NCBI RefSeq assembly: GCF_017696175.1
Contig: NZ_JAAORE010000003.1
Span: 372,001 to 436,000 of the forward strand
Reading direction: 5' to 3'
Origin: Prochlorococcus marinus XMU1404
GTDB lineage: Bacteria; Cyanobacteriota; Cyanobacteriia; PCC-6307; Cyanobiaceae
Length of the DNA: 64,000 nt
How positions within the stretch are numbered: position 1 is the stretch's first letter; the number at the start of each line of letters is the position of its first letter. Positions 41,020 through 50,097 of this stretch are shown piece after piece. A program made the position numbers and the translations under genes. Under the pieces are notes generated by a model, which was not told the DNA's origin, did not search any database, and saw only the letters and a program-made list of their open reading frames with translations.

Positions 41020-41282
41020 TTTTTAACCTCCTTAGCCTGACTTGTTGTATTGAGAATCTCTTCTATTGCCCATCTTTTGTGGGCGCTAAGCGGTCTAGTT
41101 TCTTTAATTTTAACGCGATCACCTAGAACACATTTATTTTCGGGGTCATGCGCCTTATATCGTGTAGTTCTACTTACAATTTTTTTATAAGTTGGATGAG
41201 GATATCTGTTAATAACAGCAACAACAACTGTTTTGTCCATTTTGTCGCTGACAACAGTCCCAATTCTTTCTTTAAGTGCCAT
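41016..41282 (-). CDS. rpsQ: 30S ribosomal protein S17
   Basis: 88 residues; [20 protein letters not shown] and [20 protein letters not shown] are typical of S17. It lies 9 nt after rpmC. Confidence 0.97.
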   Translation of the reverse strand: MALKERIGTVVSDKMDKTVVVAVINRYPHPTYKKIVSRTTRYKAHDPENKCVLGDRVKIKETRPLSAHKRWAIEEILNTTSQAKEVKK

Positions 41283-41291
41283 AACTAATAA

Positions 41292-41510
41292 TTAATCAGA
41301 AGTTGTTTTAGAAGCAGATTGACTCTTACTGAGAGTTAGTAATTGCGCAACTTGTTTCTTGATGATTTTAAATTTATGAGTTTCATTAAGCTGTCTTGTA
41401 GCTTGCTTGAATCTCAAGTCAAAAAGATCTTTTCGTAATTGATCAATTTTATCAGTAATTTGAGCAGAATTTAATTTTTTAAATTCTTTCAGAGACTCTG
41501 AGTTTTTCAT
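41292..41510 (-). CDS. rpmC: 50S ribosomal protein L29
   Basis: 72 residues, two long helices; [20 protein letters not shown] is the L29 signature. It sits at the tunnel exit of the large subunit. It overlaps rplP by 4 nt. Confidence 0.95.
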   Translation of the reverse strand: MKNSESLKEFKKLNSAQITDKIDQLRKDLFDLRFKQATRQLNETHKFKIIKKQVAQLLTLSKSQSASKTTSD

Positions 41511-41989
41511 TTTTTAACCTCCTCTTGAGTTTGTTTCTTATTTTTTGTATTTTCTTGGGAGGAAACTTCTAAATTTTTATCATTGGAGATAAACTTTGTT
41601 TTTACAGGAAGTTTGTATTGAGCTAAACGCATAGCTTCTTTTGCAATTTCCTCAGTTATATCCTCACCACCCATTTCAAAAAGTATTCTTCCTGGTTTTA
41701 CAACTGCAACCCAAAACTCGGGATTACCTTTACCAGAACCCATTCTAGTTTCGGCAGGTCTCATGGTTACAGGCTTATCAGGAAATATTCTTATCCAGAT
41801 TTGACCTCCACGTTTGATATACCTTGTCATAGCTCGTCTACTTGCCTCGATCTGACGTGCAGTGACCCATCCACAGTCTTGAGCTTGGAGAGCAAATTGA
41901 CCGAATGCGATGGTATTGCCTTTGGAGGCTACCCCCCTCATTCTGCCTCTATGTTGTTTACGAAATTTAGTACGTTTTGGACTAAGCAT
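41507..41989 (-). CDS. rplP: 50S ribosomal protein L16
   Basis: 160 residues; [19 protein letters not shown] and [19 protein letters not shown] are standard. A ~20-residue acidic/lysine-rich C-terminal tail ([17 protein letters not shown]) extends beyond the usual ~137-residue protein, as in other picocyanobacteria. Confidence 0.97.
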   Translation of the reverse strand: MLSPKRTKFRKQHRGRMRGVASKGNTIAFGQFALQAQDCGWVTARQIEASRRAMTRYIKRGGQIWIRIFPDKPVTMRPAETRMGSGKGNPEFWVAVVKPGRILFEMGGEDITEEIAKEAMRLAQYKLPVKTKFISNDKNLEVSSQENTKNKKQTQEEVKK

Positions 41990-42000
41990 TTTTATACCTC

Positions 42001-42732
42001 CTATGAATTCTCATTTGAACGATCCTCAAATTGCTGAGGTCTTCTACTAGCTTTCCTCTTAGGGTTTCCACCCACTGGGATTGTTTGTTCTTCTTTAGGA
42101 AGAACTTCTCCTTTGAAAACCCAAACTTTAATACCTAAAACACCGTAAGTAGTATTAGCTTCGCGTGTAGCATAGTCAATTTCAGCTCTCAAAGTATGTA
42201 AAGGAACTCTACCTTCTCTAGTCCATTCTGTTCTAGCAATTTCAGCACCATTCAATCTTCCCCCTACTTGTATTTTAAGACCGAGGACTCCAGCCCTTTG
42301 AGCCCGTTGTAAGGCCATTCTTATAGTTCTTCTGAAAGCAACTCTTTTTTCCAATTGTTGAGCAATATATTCAGCCAGTAGAAAAGCATCCGCGTCAACT
42401 CGCTCGACTTCAACAACATTTATTCTGACTTGCCTTGTCCTATCACCTATAGTTTTTTGAATTCCTGATCTTAATTCTTCTATGCCACTTCCTTGTCTTC
42501 CAACTATCACTCCCGGCCTTGCTGTTTTTAATTCCAGTTCCAGTTGATCAGCTTTTCTGGCTATTAGTACATCACTAATTCCTGCTGCACCATATTTTTT
42601 TTGAATGAAATTACGAATTTTAGAATCTTCTTGAAGAAGGATTGGATATGTCTTAGAAGTAGCAAACCATTTCGAGCGATGCTCTTGTGTAATTCCTAAC
42701 CTTAGTCCAGAAGGATGAATTTTATGTCCCAT
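42001..42732 (-). CDS. rpsC: 30S ribosomal protein S3
   Basis: 243 residues with the KH domain ([18 protein letters not shown]) and the mRNA-entry helicase region ([20 protein letters not shown]). It overlaps rplV by 1 nt. Confidence 0.97.
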   Translation of the reverse strand: MGHKIHPSGLRLGITQEHRSKWFATSKTYPILLQEDSKIRNFIQKKYGAAGISDVLIARKADQLELELKTARPGVIVGRQGSGIEELRSGIQKTIGDRTRQVRINVVEVERVDADAFLLAEYIAQQLEKRVAFRRTIRMALQRAQRAGVLGLKIQVGGRLNGAEIARTEWTREGRVPLHTLRAEIDYATREANTTYGVLGIKVWVFKGEVLPKEEQTIPVGGNPKRKASRRPQQFEDRSNENS

Positions 42733-43118
42733 TAGTTTTGTACCTCCGCATTAGTTTGAGTAGGAGCAGATTTAACAGAAATAGTAATATGGCAAGTCTG
42801 TTTTTTGATAGAAAAAGCTCTACCTTGGGCTCTAGGCCTATATCTCTTCATTACAGGACCATTATTAGCCCATGCGGAGGAAATAACTAAGGTAGATGGA
42901 TCCATACCAAGATTATGCTCTGCATTAGCAACTGCAGATCTTAATACTTTAGTAATGGGATCAGTAGATCTGTAAGGCATAAATTCCAACATAATTAATG
43001 CATCTCTATATGAACGACCCCTTATTTGATCTAGAACTCTTCTCACCTTCGATGCTGATCCTCGAACATAGTTACCATGAGCAATAGCTGTTTTTGTTGT
43101 TTCAAGTGTTTTTGTCAT
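42732..43118 (-). CDS. rplV: 50S ribosomal protein L22
   Basis: 128 residues; the globular part ends and the extended hairpin lining the exit tunnel reads [18 protein letters not shown]. It overlaps rpsS by 4 nt. Confidence 0.97.
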   Translation of the reverse strand: MTKTLETTKTAIAHGNYVRGSASKVRRVLDQIRGRSYRDALIMLEFMPYRSTDPITKVLRSAVANAEHNLGMDPSTLVISSAWANNGPVMKRYRPRAQGRAFSIKKQTCHITISVKSAPTQTNAEVQN

Positions 43119-43393
43119 GATTTTGCTCCTTTCTTATCTCTTATGTGACCACGGTAAGTGCGAGTAGGTGCAAATTCTCCCAATTTATGACCGATCATTT
43201 GTTCGGTTATAAATACAGGAATATGGGTCTTGCCATTGTGTACCGCGATTGTGTGGCCAATCATTACAGGTAAAATCGTAGAAGCTCTAGACCAAGTTTT
43301 AATAACAGACTTGTCATTATCAGTATTTTGTTTTTCTACCTTTTTGAGCAAGCTATCCGCTATAAAAGGTCCTTTTTTTAGTGAACGTCCCAT
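43115..43393 (-). CDS. rpsS: 30S ribosomal protein S19
   Basis: 92 residues; [20 protein letters not shown] and [15 protein letters not shown] are typical. It starts 37 nt after rplB. Confidence 0.97.
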   Translation of the reverse strand: MGRSLKKGPFIADSLLKKVEKQNTDNDKSVIKTWSRASTILPVMIGHTIAVHNGKTHIPVFITEQMIGHKLGEFAPTRTYRGHIRDKKGAKS

Positions 43394-43430
43394 GTTTATA
43401 AAATAGAAATGAAATTAATAAGTGAAGTAA

Positions 43431-44294
43431 TCAAGAGTCTCTTCCTCCTCTACTCCTCTTAGAAATGCGACGACGCCTTCGAACTACTAATTTATTACTT
43501 GGTTTGTTCTTTTTACGTGTCTTTAACCCAAGAGCTGGTTTACCCCATGGCGTAACAGGGCCTGCTCTACCAATTGGTGCTTTTCCCTCTCCTCCTCCAT
43601 GTGGATGATCACATGGGTTCATTACACTTCCTCTTACTTGAGGTCTTCTTCCAAGCCATCTTCTTCTTCCTGCTTTCCCTAAGCTAGTATTTCTTATTTC
43701 TGAATTACCAACTTCTCCAAGAGTTGCGTAACATTCTTTTCTAACAAGTCGTACCTCAGTAGATGGGAGTTTTAGAGCAACATAATCTCCCTCTTTTGCC
43801 ATAACTTGGGCACTTGCTCCTGCGGATCTAACCATCTGAGCGCCTCTTCCTGCATATAACTCAACACAATGAACACTAGATCCTAATGGCATAACAGATA
43901 ATGGCATTGAATTTCCATCTTCAATAGGAACGCTTTCTCCAGATATGACATTTTGGCCGACTTTTACACCAGCTGGAGCAATAATATATCTTTTCTCTCC
44001 ATCTTCGTAAAATAAAAGTGCAAGCCTTGCATTTCTATGAGGATCGTAGTGGATAGCTGCAACTTTAGCGTTAATGTCTTTTTTATCTCTCCTGAAGTCG
44101 ATTATTCTGTATTGCCTTTTGTGACCACCTCCACGATGACGACAAGTAATAACTCCGCGATTATTCCTACCTTTTAATCTATGTTTTGAAACTATAAGTG
44201 ATCTCTCAGGTTTTGCACTTGTTATTTCACTAAAGTCAGTAACTACTCTCTGCCTAGTGCCAGGTGTATAAGGTTTAAATTTACGAATTGCCAT
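43431..44294 (-). CDS. rplB: 50S ribosomal protein L2
   Basis: 287 residues; [18 protein letters not shown] at the N-terminal half and the [18 protein letters not shown] loop near the peptidyl-transferase centre are intact. It lies 12 nt after rplW. Confidence 0.98.
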   Translation of the reverse strand: MAIRKFKPYTPGTRQRVVTDFSEITSAKPERSLIVSKHRLKGRNNRGVITCRHRGGGHKRQYRIIDFRRDKKDINAKVAAIHYDPHRNARLALLFYEDGEKRYIIAPAGVKVGQNVISGESVPIEDGNSMPLSVMPLGSSVHCVELYAGRGAQMVRSAGASAQVMAKEGDYVALKLPSTEVRLVRKECYATLGEVGNSEIRNTSLGKAGRRRWLGRRPQVRGSVMNPCDHPHGGGEGKAPIGRAGPVTPWGKPALGLKTRKKNKPSNKLVVRRRRRISKRSRGGRDS

Positions 44295-44306
44295 GATTAA
44301 AACTCC

Positions 44307-44609
44307 TTAAGATTCTGGAAATAATTGGATTTTGTCTCCTTCAGCAAGACGTACAATTGCCTTCTTGACCTGAGAACGCTTACCGGAAAATTTACCGACT
44401 CTTCTTGTTCTCCTAGGAGGATTCATAGTGTTAACTCCTATGACTTTAACACTGAACAAGGCTTCTATAGCTGCCTTTATTTGTGGCTTTGCCGCTCTAT
44501 GATCTACTTCAAAAGTATATTGATTAAGATCTAGTGCATTTGTAGCTTTCTCAGTAATAACTGGCTTTCGTATCACATCAGCTAAACGAGAATCGAATAA
44601 TTTACTCAT
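44307..44609 (-). CDS. rplW: 50S ribosomal protein L23
   Basis: 100 residues at the exit-tunnel rim, docking site for signal-recognition particle and trigger factor. [20 protein letters not shown] and [19 protein letters not shown] are typical. It overlaps rplD by 4 nt. Confidence 0.96.
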   Translation of the reverse strand: MSKLFDSRLADVIRKPVITEKATNALDLNQYTFEVDHRAAKPQIKAAIEALFSVKVIGVNTMNPPRRTRRVGKFSGKRSQVKKAIVRLAEGDKIQLFPES

Positions 44610-45238
44610 GATGCATAAACCTCCTGAATTTTATTTATCGCTGATTGACCTATTACCAATTTATTAGCATTTAGAATATCAAATACATTTAATTGATCAG
44701 CGGCGATTAATTTTACTTTTTCAATATTATTTATGGATTTTTTTATTACATCGGAGGGGCTTTCAAGAATAACCAAAACTTTTTCAGTTTTTTGTATTCC
44801 TAATCGAGCAAGGCCATTGATAATGTCACTTGTTTTAGGCGCCTTTAGAGTAGATCCAAAATCTTCAACAGCCTTTATATCAGATAATCTTGACATAAGT
44901 GCTGTTCTAAGAGCTAATCTACGTTCCTTACGATTCATATCAATATTGTAAGAACGTGGCTTAGGTCCAAAAATAATTCCGCCACCAGGTCTTAATGGTG
45001 TCCTTATTGATCCTTGACGAGCTCTTCCTGTACCTTTCTGTTTGTATGGCTTTCTACCGCCCCCACGTACTTCAGATCTCGTTAAGGTTGATGCGGTCCC
45101 TTGCCTTTTATTTGCTAACTGCCTAAGGACTGCTCTATGAATTAAGTCTGCTGAAGAAGTATCTTTAGCAACTGATAAATCAAGAGTAGTTGTGCCTGAT
45201 TTTTTACCATCCCACTTAAGAGTTTCGATTGTTGTCAT
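44606..45238 (-). CDS. rplD: 50S ribosomal protein L4
   Basis: 210 residues; the tunnel-lining loop [19 protein letters not shown] and [20 protein letters not shown] are present. In E. coli L4 represses its own operon; no such leader structure was shown here. It overlaps rplC by 4 nt. Confidence 0.97.
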   Translation of the reverse strand: MTTIETLKWDGKKSGTTTLDLSVAKDTSSADLIHRAVLRQLANKRQGTASTLTRSEVRGGGRKPYKQKGTGRARQGSIRTPLRPGGGIIFGPKPRSYNIDMNRKERRLALRTALMSRLSDIKAVEDFGSTLKAPKTSDIINGLARLGIQKTEKVLVILESPSDVIKKSINNIEKVKLIAADQLNVFDILNANKLVIGQSAINKIQEVYAS

Positions 45239-45888
45239 GATTTTTCACCTCCTTTTTTACCTACAACATTGTTTGGTTTAATGTTGACAATTGAGCCTGG
45301 CTTACCTGGGACAGAACCCTTTACTACAAGCAAATTTTTCTGATCATCAATTTTTAGAACTAATAAACCTTTAGTAGTTATCTGTTTTCCTCCATATCTG
45401 CCTGCCATTCTTTTCCCAGGATAAATTCTGCCTGGAGTTGTTCCTGCTCCTGTAGATCCAGGTGCTCTATGATTTTTTGAACCATGACTCATAGGACCTC
45501 TGCTAAAACCATGTCTTTTCTGATAACCAGCAAAACCTCTTCCCATAGATTTGCCACTGATATCAACTTTTTGACCAACCTCAAAGTTTTTAACAGTTAT
45601 TTGATTTCCAATTTCATAAGATGAATTTTCTTCAACCCTATATTCTTTCAAATGCTTTAAAAGTTCTTCACCTGATTTCAACAAATGTCCCTTTTCAGGC
45701 TTACTTATATGCTTCTCTTTGGACAAACCAAAACCTATCTGAACGGCTGTATAACCATCCAAAGAGGTAGTTTTCAATTGAGTGACACGGCAAGGACCAG
45801 CTTCAATGAGAGTAACTGGTATCGAATTACCTTTGTCGTCGAAAAGTTGGGACATACCCAATTTCTTTCCTAAAATTCCTATAGACAT
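45235..45888 (-). CDS. rplC: 50S ribosomal protein L3
   Basis: 217 residues; [18 protein letters not shown] at the start and [20 protein letters not shown] for the central loop near the peptidyl-transferase centre. It is the first gene of the 16-kb ribosomal run, since rpsJ is elsewhere; its promoter must lie in the 281-bp region shared with ndhN. Confidence 0.97.
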   Translation of the reverse strand: MSIGILGKKLGMSQLFDDKGNSIPVTLIEAGPCRVTQLKTTSLDGYTAVQIGFGLSKEKHISKPEKGHLLKSGEELLKHLKEYRVEENSSYEIGNQITVKNFEVGQKVDISGKSMGRGFAGYQKRHGFSRGPMSHGSKNHRAPGSTGAGTTPGRIYPGKRMAGRYGGKQITTKGLLVLKIDDQKNLLVVKGSVPGKPGSIVNIKPNNVVGKKGGEKS

Positions 45889-46169
45889 AAGACTAAATTA
45901 GGCTAGCTCGTAATTATTTTTCAATTATCTAAACCTTTCAATTATTAAGGTAATAGTTAATAAAAAAACAATTAATAAGGTTGAGACTTATCTAAAAATA
46001 TAGATAGTTTCTCTTGGGATAAACCCGCCTGAATTTTTTAACGAAACGCTAAAAAATGTGAAATTATGTAGAGGCTCGGCTAGCTTGCGAGCTTAAAAAA
46101 TCACTGAATTACAATTGTACATCATCAGGTACCATAAAATAAAATAAAATAGAAAAAAAGGAAATTTTA
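45889..46169. promoter_or_regulatory. Divergent rplC / ndhN control region
   Basis: 281 bp without a gene. It should hold the main promoter of the ribosomal run (minus) and that of ndhN (plus). Visible details are a small GC-rich hairpin (GCTCG 46074-46078 / CGAGC 46088-46092), a copy of GGCTAGCT in each half (45902 and 46078), and a pentanucleotide AAAAT repeat (46134-46151) just before the ndhN ribosome site AAGGAA. None matches a motif I know. Confidence 0.45.
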
Positions 46170-46640
46170 ATGCCATTACTTCTCACAGGAAAAAAGTTTC
46201 ATAACGATTTAACAATTAACAAATGTCTTGCAATCTTTACTCCTCTTGAAGGAGGTTATGAAACTCGTCTTTTGAGGAGAATGAGAGCCAAAGGCTTTAA
46301 AACTTTTATAACCTCAGCAAGAGGACTGGGAGATCCAGAAGTATTCTTGCTCAAATTACACGGCGTTAGACCACCTCATCTTGGTCATCAAAGCGTAGGA
46401 AGAAACGGAGCGCTCGGGGAAGTTCAACAAGTAATCCCACAGGCTTCTGAGTTATTTAATGAAAATGATAAGGATAAACTACTATGGTTGTTAGAAGGTC
46501 AAATATTGTCTCAATCTGAATTAGAGAGCCTAATCGAGATTTGCACTAAAGATAATAAATTAAAAATTGTTGTTGAGATGGGAGGTTCAAGGAAACTTGA
46601 ATGGAAGTCATTAAATGAGTATATTTTGGATGAATTTTAA
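46170..46640 (+). CDS. ndhN: NAD(P)H dehydrogenase-like complex subunit N
   Basis: NdhN (156 residues) belongs to the cyanobacteria/plastid-specific peripheral subunits of the NDH-1 complex used in respiration and cyclic electron flow. [44 protein letters not shown] (seen across residues ~50-75) and the C-terminal [12 protein letters not shown] are typical. No membrane segment, as expected for a peripheral subunit. It is followed after 11 nt by ldpA, a pairing common in cyanobacteria. Confidence 0.93.
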   Translation: MPLLLTGKKFHNDLTINKCLAIFTPLEGGYETRLLRRMRAKGFKTFITSARGLGDPEVFLLKLHGVRPPHLGHQSVGRNGALGEVQQVIPQASELFNENDKDKLLWLLEGQILSQSELESLIEICTKDNKLKIVVEMGGSRKLEWKSLNEYILDEF

Positions 46641-46651
46641 ATTTAAATTGT

Positions 46652-47650
46652 TTGATTAAAACTAAATACAAAAAAGATAAATGGATTAAATTAATTTGTG
46701 GTGCCAGTAATGAAGATATTGTTGCTATTGAAGATTTATGTGCAATTTATACCGCAGCTGGTGTTGATTACATAGATGTTGCCGCTGAAGAATCTATAGT
46801 TAATGCCGCAAAAAAAGGGATCGGATGGGCAAAAGCAATCTTCAAAAACTCTCCTGGATTAATGATAAGCATTAGTGATGGTAAAGATATCCACTTTCGC
46901 AAAGCGAAATTTGATCCAATAAAATGCCCACCCAATTGCCCAAGACCATGCGAAAAAGTATGCCCCACTTTTGCAATTGATAATTTTGGTATCAAAGAGA
47001 GTAAATGTTATGGGTGTGGAAGATGTATAAATAGTTGCCCCCTAAATCTAATTAGTGAATATGAATATAATTTGTCAAAAGATGATTTAGCATCAACACT
47101 TCAAAAAATAAAGCCCGATGCAGTAGAAATTCATACAGAAATAAATCGCATAGACGCTTTTGCAAAAGTGGCAGATATACTTAAAAATTCTGAAACAAAA
47201 TTGGAAAAAATATCTATTAGTTGCGGATTAAATCAATCGGTAAAAAAAACTCAAGAGCCCGAAGATCTTTTGAAAGCTCTTTGGGAAAGATATGAGATTC
47301 TTAATGAGCTAAATATTCCCCTTATTTGGCAGTTAGATGGAAGGCCAATGTCAGGAGATATTGCTCCAAATACCAGTAGAGACACTGTTAAGTTGTTTGA
47401 AAGAATTGGGTCATATCTTCCACCAGGCTTAATTCAATTAGCAGGGGGGACAAATGATAAAACTTATGAATTTTTGAAGTCAAGTAATCTTCCTGATGGA
47501 ATAGCATTTGGAAGTTCTGCAAGAAAGATTATGCAGCCCCTTATTGAAATTGCTCACAAAAATAATAAAAGACTATACGAAGATCATGAAAGAATGGATT
47601 TTGCAATCAAAAAAGCTCAGAAATTCCTAAAGCCATGGAAATCTAGCTAG
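46652..47650 (+). CDS. ldpA: LdpA-type iron-sulfur protein
   Basis: 332 residues from a TTG start. The N-terminal half contains two ferredoxin-like cluster motifs (CPPNCPRPCEKVCP, and CYGCGRCINSCPLNL) around residues 90-132. The rest is a TIM-barrel-like part ending in the LdpA C-terminal domain (IPLIWQLDGRPMSGDIAPNT; GLIQLAGGTNDKTY). In Synechococcus, LdpA feeds redox/light state into the circadian clock. Prochlorococcus is known to have a reduced clock without KaiA, so its present role is uncertain. It is co-directional with ndhN, 11 nt downstream. Confidence 0.87.
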   Translation: MIKTKYKKDKWIKLICGASNEDIVAIEDLCAIYTAAGVDYIDVAAEESIVNAAKKGIGWAKAIFKNSPGLMISISDGKDIHFRKAKFDPIKCPPNCPRPCEKVCPTFAIDNFGIKESKCYGCGRCINSCPLNLISEYEYNLSKDDLASTLQKIKPDAVEIHTEINRIDAFAKVADILKNSETKLEKISISCGLNQSVKKTQEPEDLLKALWERYEILNELNIPLIWQLDGRPMSGDIAPNTSRDTVKLFERIGSYLPPGLIQLAGGTNDKTYEFLKSSNLPDGIAFGSSARKIMQPLIEIAHKNNKRLYEDHERMDFAIKKAQKFLKPWKSS

Positions 47651-47752
47651 TTCAGATAATATTTTTATTTTTAAAACCTTATCCTTATGAATCAAAACTT
47701 CGTATTTTTTTGATAGAAAAAAATCTTTTCATGTATTAAACTAGATAATCAA

Positions 47753-47824
47753 TGGGCCGTCGCCAAGTGGTAAGGCATCGGGTTTTGGTCTCGACATTCC
47801 TAGGTTCGAATCCTAGCGGCCCAG
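47753..47824 (+). tRNA. tRNA-Gln (UUG anticodon)
   Basis: 72 nt. Acceptor stem TGGGCCG pairs with CGGCCCA, the anticodon arm is TCGGG-TTTTGGT-CTCGA with anticodon TTG, and the T-loop is GTTCGAATC. The terminal CCA is not encoded. The next gene starts about 14 nt downstream. Confidence 0.96.
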
Positions 47825-47837
47825 TTCTAACATTCAA

Positions 47838-48617
47838 TTGGTGTCTAATCAAAAAATATTTCTATTTGATTTTGATGGAGTCATAGTTGATGGAATGAAT
47901 GAATATTGGCATAGTTCTCTACTGGCCTGTGAAAAATATTTAAATTCACCAACCATCAAGGTTGATCAAAAATTATATAAAAAAGTACCAAATACTTTTA
48001 AAGAAATTAGGCCTTGGGTTAAATATGGTTGGGAAATGGTTGTAATAGTTCATGAAATTATAAAAAAAGAAAATCAACTAAACAATTTCAATAAAGACGA
48101 TTTCATCAATAAATATCATCAAAATTGTCAGAGAATATTAAAAGATAATTGTTGGCTTGCAGAAGACTTACAAGAAATATTAGATCAATCCCGCGAGTAC
48201 CAAATTGAAAAAGATTTTGAAAAGTGGGTGAATTTACATAATCCATTTTTTGAAGTTATAAATTTTATGGAAGAAATAAGGAAAAGCGAAATAAAAACTG
48301 GAATAATAACAACAAAAGGGAAAAGATTTGCAGAAAAAATTCTTACACAATTAAATATTTTTTCAGAATTTGTTTTTGGCTATGAATCCGGAACAAAAAC
48401 CAAAATAGTTGAAAAACTTAATCAAACTTATGAAATTTTAGGTTTCATAGAAGATAGAAAAAAAACTCTAATTGACATTAAACAAAATAAAGAGACTTCA
48501 AATATAAATTGCTTCTTAGCTGATTGGGGATATTTAAAAGATTCTGATAGATATAATTTAAATAACGGAATTAAATTATTAAAGATAGAAAATCTAGAGC
48601 AATTAGTTGCAATTTGA
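47838..48617 (+). CDS. HAD-superfamily hydrolase
   Basis: 259 residues. Motif I is LFDFDGVIVDG, motif II lies in TGIITTKGKRFAEK and motif IV in GFIEDRKKTLID. Resembles HAD-IA phosphatases, but substrate and pathway are unknown. The start is TTG at 47838 or GTG at 47841, only 14-17 nt after tRNA-Gln, so it may be transcribed with the tRNA. It ends just before the recA control region. Confidence 0.78.
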   Translation: MVSNQKIFLFDFDGVIVDGMNEYWHSSLLACEKYLNSPTIKVDQKLYKKVPNTFKEIRPWVKYGWEMVVIVHEIIKKENQLNNFNKDDFINKYHQNCQRILKDNCWLAEDLQEILDQSREYQIEKDFEKWVNLHNPFFEVINFMEEIRKSEIKTGIITTKGKRFAEKILTQLNIFSEFVFGYESGTKTKIVEKLNQTYEILGFIEDRKKTLIDIKQNKETSNINCFLADWGYLKDSDRYNLNNGIKLLKIENLEQLVAI

Positions 48618-48631
48618 AGATCATAAGCTAG

Positions 48632-48645
48632 AGTACGGATGTACT
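48632..48645 (+). promoter_or_regulatory. LexA (SOS) box upstream of recA
   Basis: AGTACGGATGTACT fits the published cyanobacterial LexA box RGTACNNNDGTWCB at every position. It lies 80 nt upstream of the recA ATG and sits inside a longer imperfect palindrome (AAGCTAGAGTAC / GTACTATAGCTT, one mismatch). It predicts SOS-type repression of recA; a TATAGC-like element overlaps its right arm. Confidence 0.85.
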
Positions 48646-48725
48646 ATAGCTTGTATTTGTAAAGTTTAGCTTAACTAAAACTAAATTTGGAATAATTACA
48701 AGAACTTTAATCAATAAATCAAACA

Positions 48726-49823
48726 ATGAGTCTTGAAGAAAAGAAAAACACTGAATCAAAAGAAAAAGACAAAGCATTAAGTCTCGTATTAGGTCAAATA
48801 GAAAGAAATTTTGGACGCGGATCAATAATGAGACTTGGTGACGCATCAAGAATGAAAGTAGAAACAATATCTACTGGAGCACTCACCTTAGATTTAGCAT
48901 TAGGAGGAGGATATCCAAAAGGAAGAGTAGTAGAAGTTTACGGGCCAGAAAGCTCAGGAAAAACTACATTAACGCTTCACGCGATTGCAGAAGTCCAAAA
49001 AAATGGAGGAGTAGCTGCGTTTGTAGATGCTGAGCATGCACTTGATCCAGTTTATGCAGCCTCTTTAGGAGTTGATGTTGAAAATTTACTGGTTTCACAG
49101 CCAGACACTGGTGAAATGGCTCTAGAAATAGTTGATCAGCTTATAAGATCGAGTGCTGTAGATCTTGTTGTTGTTGACTCAGTAGCAGCACTAACTCCAA
49201 GAGCAGAGATAGAAGGAGAGATGGGAGATCATGTAATTGGAAGCCAAGCAAGACTGATGAGTCAAGCAATGAGAAAAATAACTGGAAATATTGGCAAGTC
49301 TGGATGTACGGTAATATTCCTAAATCAATTACGACTAAAAATCGGCGTTACATACGGCAATCCAGAAACAACAACAGGAGGAAATGCATTAAAATTCTAC
49401 GCCTCAGTGAGACTTGATATCAGAAGGATCCAAACTCTTAAAAGGGGTACAGAAGAATACGGCATAAGAGCAAAAGTAAAAGTAGCAAAAAACAAAGTTG
49501 CGCCACCATTTAGAATTGCAGAGTTTGATATCCTCTTCGGAAAAGGTATTAGTACGACAGGATGCTTATTAGATTTAGCAGAAGAAACTAACATCATAAT
49601 AAGGAGAGGCGCTTGGTATAGTTATGAAGGAGAGAATATTGGGCAAGGAAGAGATAATACAATTATTTGGCTTGATCAAAACTTAGAAATTAGAAATAAA
49701 GTAGAATCTATGGTTAAAGAAAAATTAACTGAAGGCACTGAAGTCAGTTCTAATTCAATGAAAGCAATAAATAGCAATCCTTCTAATACAATCGCTGTTA
49801 ATGATATAAAAACAGTAGCTTAG
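48726..49823 (+). CDS. recA: Recombinase RecA
   Basis: RecA, 365 residues: Walker [10 protein letters not shown], the DAEHALDP and VVVDSVAAL strands, L1/L2 loops ([38 protein letters not shown]) all intact. It mediates strand exchange and activates LexA cleavage. It is controlled by the LexA box at 48632. It converges on the DUF2839 gene with 2 nt between stops. Confidence 0.98.
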   Translation: MSLEEKKNTESKEKDKALSLVLGQIERNFGRGSIMRLGDASRMKVETISTGALTLDLALGGGYPKGRVVEVYGPESSGKTTLTLHAIAEVQKNGGVAAFVDAEHALDPVYAASLGVDVENLLVSQPDTGEMALEIVDQLIRSSAVDLVVVDSVAALTPRAEIEGEMGDHVIGSQARLMSQAMRKITGNIGKSGCTVIFLNQLRLKIGVTYGNPETTTGGNALKFYASVRLDIRRIQTLKRGTEEYGIRAKVKVAKNKVAPPFRIAEFDILFGKGISTTGCLLDLAEETNIIIRRGAWYSYEGENIGQGRDNTIIWLDQNLEIRNKVESMVKEKLTEGTEVSSNSMKAINSNPSNTIAVNDIKTVA

Positions 49824-49825
49824 AT

Positions 49826-50071
49826 TTATAGCGAATCAGCCAAAGTCCACCACCCAGCCGCAGGGCCTATAAATCTCACTACAATCCATAAAATCACTAA
49901 ACCTCCAATTCCTAACCAACTAGCCTTAATACTTAATTTAATCAAGCTATCTCTTTGAGATATTGTAATAGGAAGCCATTCAAATAATCGTGGAGAATTA
50001 TCAAATTTAGTTTTAGTATTATTTCTTTTTGGAGGTAATCCTAGTGTTTTACGTCTTTTTGCTTCTCCCAT
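49826..50071 (-). CDS. DUF2839 family protein
   Basis: 81 residues. The opening MGEAKRRKTLGLPPK and the single C-terminal membrane helix (ASWLGIGGLVILWIVVRFIG, then PAAGWWTLADS) mark the cyanobacteria-specific DUF2839 family, function unknown. It lies 26 nt downstream of the helicase-like gene and may share its transcript. Confidence 0.82.
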   Translation of the reverse strand: MGEAKRRKTLGLPPKRNNTKTKFDNSPRLFEWLPITISQRDSLIKLSIKASWLGIGGLVILWIVVRFIGPAAGWWTLADSL

Positions 50072-50097
50072 ATTTTTTAGTTATTTAAAAACATAAC

